From DATFWK01 sp035259345 (GTDB lineage Bacteria > Actinomycetota > Thermoleophilia > Miltoncostaeales > Miltoncostaeaceae): a stretch of 23,172 bases of DNA. A program made the translations under genes and the position numbers. The stretch lies in NCBI GenBank assembly GCA_035259345.1, contig DATFWK010000067.1:1-23172 (forward strand), written 5' to 3'. This document shows positions 20,813 through 23,172 of this stretch, piece after piece. Under the pieces are notes generated by a model that was not told the origin of the DNA, made no database searches, and worked only from the letters and a program-made list of their open reading frames with translations. Each line of letters starts with the position of its first letter. The stretch's first letter is position 1.

Positions 20813-22930
20813 ATGAGAGACGACGACAAGCTGGTCCGCCAGCTGTCATTGGTCGCCTTCCTCATGTCCCAGCACCGTCCCGTGACGGCCGACGAGATCC
20901 ACGAGGCGGTCGAGGGCTACGGCGGGATGAGCGAGCAGGCGTTCCTGCGCCGCTTCTACTCGGACCGGACCGAGCTCGAGGGCATGGGCTTCTCGCTGAC
21001 CGTCGAGCGGCCGGGCGACGACCCCTTCCAGGGCGATCTGTACGCCCTGCCTCCGGAGAGCTACTACCTCCCTCCGATCGACTTCGACGAGGCGGAGCTT
21101 TCCGCGCTGCAGACCTGCCTGTACCTGCTCGAGGGCCAGTTCGCCTACGCGGAGCCGCTCCGGCTTGCGCTGCAGCACCTCACACTGGGCCGGCCGAGCC
21201 CCCTCGACGACCACGCCGCGCGCACCGTGGCGGTCAACCTGCTCGGGCCGGGCTACTCCGCGGAGGTCGCGGGCCACCTGACGAAGATCGAGTCTGCGAT
21301 CGGGCGGCGGAAGACGATCCGCTTCACCTACTACTCGATCGGCCGGGACGAGCGCTCCGAGCGCGAGGTCGACCCGTACAGCCTCATGTACGCCGCCGGC
21401 AACTGGTACATGGTCGGCTTCTCGCACGAGCGCGAGGCGATGCGCGTGTTCCGGCTCTCGCGGATCGACGGGAGGATCACGTTCCGGACGCGGGCCGAGC
21501 ACGACTTCCCGCCGCCGCGCGACTTCGACCTCTCGCCGTACCGGGACCGGGCGCCCTGGCAGCTCGCCGACCCCGACGCGACGGCGACGGTCGCCCTCTC
21601 GCCGAAGATCGCCTGGTGGGTCGAGCAGATGTTCGGTGGCTTCGGGGAGGTGCGCACCAACCCCGACGGGTCCGCGCTTTTCACCACGCACTACGGCAGC
21701 CGGCGGGAGCTGCTCACCTGGATCATGGGCATGGGGCCCGAGGCGGAGATCGTCGACCCGCCCGAGCTTCGCGCGGCGATGATCGGCGCGCTCGAGCGCG
21801 TGGCGGATCGTCACGCCGCCGAGGGCGGCGCGCGGGAGACGCGGGAGCCGGCGCCCGAGCCCGGCGAGCCGGCGGTGCGCACTCCCCCGCAGGCGCCGGA
21901 CCGCGTGGTGCCCGCCGAGCGCTTCACCCGGCTGCTGGCCCTGATGACGAGGCTGCTGGCCGCCTGCGGGGCCTCGGCCGAGGCTTATGTGCGGTGCTCG
22001 GAGCTGAGGAACGGCCTGAACCTCGACCAGCGCGAGCTGGAGGAGGATCTCGGGCTGCTCAACCTCATCAACTTCGGCGGCGGCTGCTACGCGCTGTTCG
22101 CGCAGGTCGTCGACGAGAGCGTCCACGTGCAGCGTGAGACCTACGGCGACCGCTTCGCGAGGCCCGCCCGCCTCTCCCCGCTGGAGGCCAAGGCGCTGCT
22201 CTGGGCGCTGGAGTTCATCGGGGACCGGCTCCCGGTCGGCACGGACGACGAGGACCCGCTGGCGTCTGCGCGCGCCAAGATCGAGGACGCCATCGGCCAG
22301 GACCGGCTGCCGCAGATCGAGCTGGGGCGGGTCCACACGGCCAACACCGCGGTCGCCGCGGCCCTCACCAGGGCCATCCGCGAGGATCGCGTCATGGAGA
22401 TCGAGTACTGGTCGGAGGCGCGCGGGGCACTCACGAGCCGGGCCATCGAGCCGCACCTGCTCGTGAACTCGCAGGACGCCTGGTACGTCGTCGCATACTG
22501 CCGGCGGGCCGACGCCCAGCGGACCTTCCGCCTCGATCGCATCCGCAGCGCCCGGGTCGGCGACGAGCGGTTCGAGCGCCGCTCGGAGATGAGCGTCGGG
22601 CCGTACCTCCCATGGGGGGACCGGCCCCAGCCGGGGAGCCCGCTCGTGCAGAGCGCGTCGGTCTGGTGTGGTCCGGAGATCGCGCGCTGGCTGATCGAGC
22701 AGCACCCCTCCTGGGAGCGCTACGCGGACGGGAGCGTGCTGGTCGAGATTCCCTACGCCAGCGAGGAGTGGCTCGTTCGCGAGGTGCTCAAGCACCAGGG
22801 AGACGCCGTTCTCTTCGAGCCGATCGGCCTCCGCCGCACCGTCGCGTCGGCGGCTGCCGAGGTGCTCGCGCGCTACGGCGTGCGCTCCGGCCCGCGCCGC
22901 CGCGCGGCCAGCCGGTCCCGGGGCTCCTAG
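20813..22930 (+). CDS. pafBC: Fused PafB-PafC WYL-domain transcriptional regulator
   Basis: A 705-residue cytoplasmic protein with two copies of the HTH-WYL architecture. Half one (1-about 340): winged HTH (DDDKLVRQLSLVAFLMSQHRPVTADEI), then a WYL domain with Trp198-Tyr199-Met200 in AGNWYMVGFS and FRLSRIDG. A charged Pro/Glu linker (about 335-360) follows. Half two (about 362-705): HTH-like region (FTRLLALMTRLL), then a WYL domain with Trp557-Tyr558-Val559 and FRLDRIRS. In actinobacteria PafB and PafC usually form a heterodimer from adjacent genes and activate DNA-repair genes after damage independently of LexA; natural fusions are known. WYL domains are thought to sense single-stranded nucleic acid. 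The ATG at 20813 lacks a good ribosome site; the open frame upstream to 20270 lies on the nuclease gene and is not used. It converges with dprA, overlapping at the stops. Confidence 0.88.
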   Translation: MRDDDKLVRQLSLVAFLMSQHRPVTADEIHEAVEGYGGMSEQAFLRRFYSDRTELEGMGFSLTVERPGDDPFQGDLYALPPESYYLPPIDFDEAELSALQTCLYLLEGQFAYAEPLRLALQHLTLGRPSPLDDHAARTVAVNLLGPGYSAEVAGHLTKIESAIGRRKTIRFTYYSIGRDERSEREVDPYSLMYAAGNWYMVGFSHEREAMRVFRLSRIDGRITFRTRAEHDFPPPRDFDLSPYRDRAPWQLADPDATATVALSPKIAWWVEQMFGGFGEVRTNPDGSALFTTHYGSRRELLTWIMGMGPEAEIVDPPELRAAMIGALERVADRHAAEGGARETREPAPEPGEPAVRTPPQAPDRVVPAERFTRLLALMTRLLAACGASAEAYVRCSELRNGLNLDQRELEEDLGLLNLINFGGGCYALFAQVVDESVHVQRETYGDRFARPARLSPLEAKALLWALEFIGDRLPVGTDDEDPLASARAKIEDAIGQDRLPQIELGRVHTANTAVAAALTRAIREDRVMEIEYWSEARGALTSRAIEPHLLVNSQDAWYVVAYCRRADAQRTFRLDRIRSARVGDERFERRSEMSVGPYLPWGDRPQPGSPLVQSASVWCGPEIARWLIEQHPSWERYADGSVLVEIPYASEEWLVREVLKHQGDAVLFEPIGLRRTVASAAAEVLARYGVRSGPRRRAASRSRGS

Positions 22931-23172
22931 CACGAGGCGCCCATGAGCGGCGCGGCCCAGAGCCGCTGTCCCTGCCCGCGGACGATGAGCCCCGCAAGCT
23001 CGAGGCGGCCAACCGCCGCCGCCACCTGAGCCGGGCCGGCGCCCAGGGCGGCAACCAGCTCGTCCACCCTGAGCGGCTCGCGGCGCAGGCGGTCATGCAC
23101 CTCCCGATCGAGCCCCTCCAGCCCCGGCCGTGCCGGCGAGGGTGCATCCTCCCAGCCCGCGTCCGGCAGCTC
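22927..23172 (-). CDS. dprA: DprA C-terminal winged-helix domain (5' part outside window)
   Basis: On the minus strand an open frame enters at 23172 and ends at TAG (22929-22927), giving the last 81 residues of a longer protein. The sequence GLDREVHDRLRREPLRVDELVAAL then GAGPAQVAAAVGRLELAGLIVRG and QRLWAA follows the DprA winged-helix plan (short helix, deL..a.gl...v...L.eLElaGlv...g..y). DprA loads RecA on incoming single-stranded DNA in natural transformation, and this C-terminal domain is a usual appendage. The Rossmann-fold core lies beyond the window, so identification rests on this domain alone; another wHTH protein is possible. The stop codon shares CTAG with the pafBC stop. Confidence 0.68.
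   Translation of the reverse strand, partial: ELPDAGWEDAPSPARPGLEGLDREVHDRLRREPLRVDELVAALGAGPAQVAAAVGRLELAGLIVRGQGQRLWAAPLMGASC

Noticed and set aside
22788..23147. 119-residue minus-strand frame near the right edge
   Set aside because: Trp/Arg/Ser-biased out-of-frame shadow; the adjacent frame 22927-23172 encodes the DprA-like winged helix.

Overview
The window is about 23.2 kb of dense, very GC-rich chromosomal DNA (strong G/C preference at third codon positions, GTG and TTG starts, many 4-base stop/start overlaps). The gene content suggests a high-GC actinobacterium, possibly from the Thermoleophilia: a PafB-PafC type WYL regulator, an Ap4A-phosphorylase-like HIT protein, futalosine-pathway MqnE and a one-gap HK/NarL locus. 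The lineage is an inference from family content, not a database result. I saw no insertion sequence, prophage, CRISPR array, tRNA or rRNA, and no intergenic gap longer than about 200 bases.

Layout. 1-429: 3' end of a nitroreductase gene. 512-1123: Mn-type superoxide dismutase with an inverted repeat across its leader. 1146-2881 (-): MarR regulator and MFS exporter, translationally coupled, with a good operator. 2997-3326: small SHOCT protein. 3333-7992 (-): a tightly packed run of histidine kinase, trpF, trpB, trpA and a SAM methyltransferase. 8187-9295: a stand-alone receiver domain and a NarL-type regulator, divergent from the kinase and probably its partners. 9372-12257: CorA magnesium transporter, HIT hydrolase, phosphomannomutase/phosphoglucomutase. 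12272-13942: [3Fe-4S]-type ferredoxin, a degenerate ABC ATPase and an ABC-2-like membrane protein. 13939-15451 (-): mqnE and a DUF2203 gene. 15535-16302: two small genes, one winged-helix. 16306-18136 (-): isocitrate/isopropylmalate-type dehydrogenase behind an unrecognised gene. 18190-20164: Nudix hydrolase, small hypothetical (-), MenA/UbiA-like prenyltransferase. 20174-20695 (-): secreted or lipoprotein nuclease. 20813-22930: a fused PafB-PafC regulator. 22927-23172 (-): C-terminal winged helix of DprA, cut by the window edge.

Functional links. mqnE and the MenA/UbiA-like gene both fit menaquinone synthesis by the futalosine route. pafBC and dprA are both DNA-damage/recombination genes and converge at their stops. 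The kinase and two receivers form a complete two-component set whose kinase transcript probably runs into tryptophan genes.

The best leads are: a recurrent -10-like TANNNT placed 6-8 bases before start codons (leaderless transcription), one of which points to a proline-rich 38-codon ORF overlapping the start of corA; an ABC ATPase that has lost three catalytic motifs beside a ferredoxin; a HIT gene whose conserved N-terminal motif lies upstream of any normal start codon; and the kinase-trp fusion operon. No clearly new defence or mobile system is visible.
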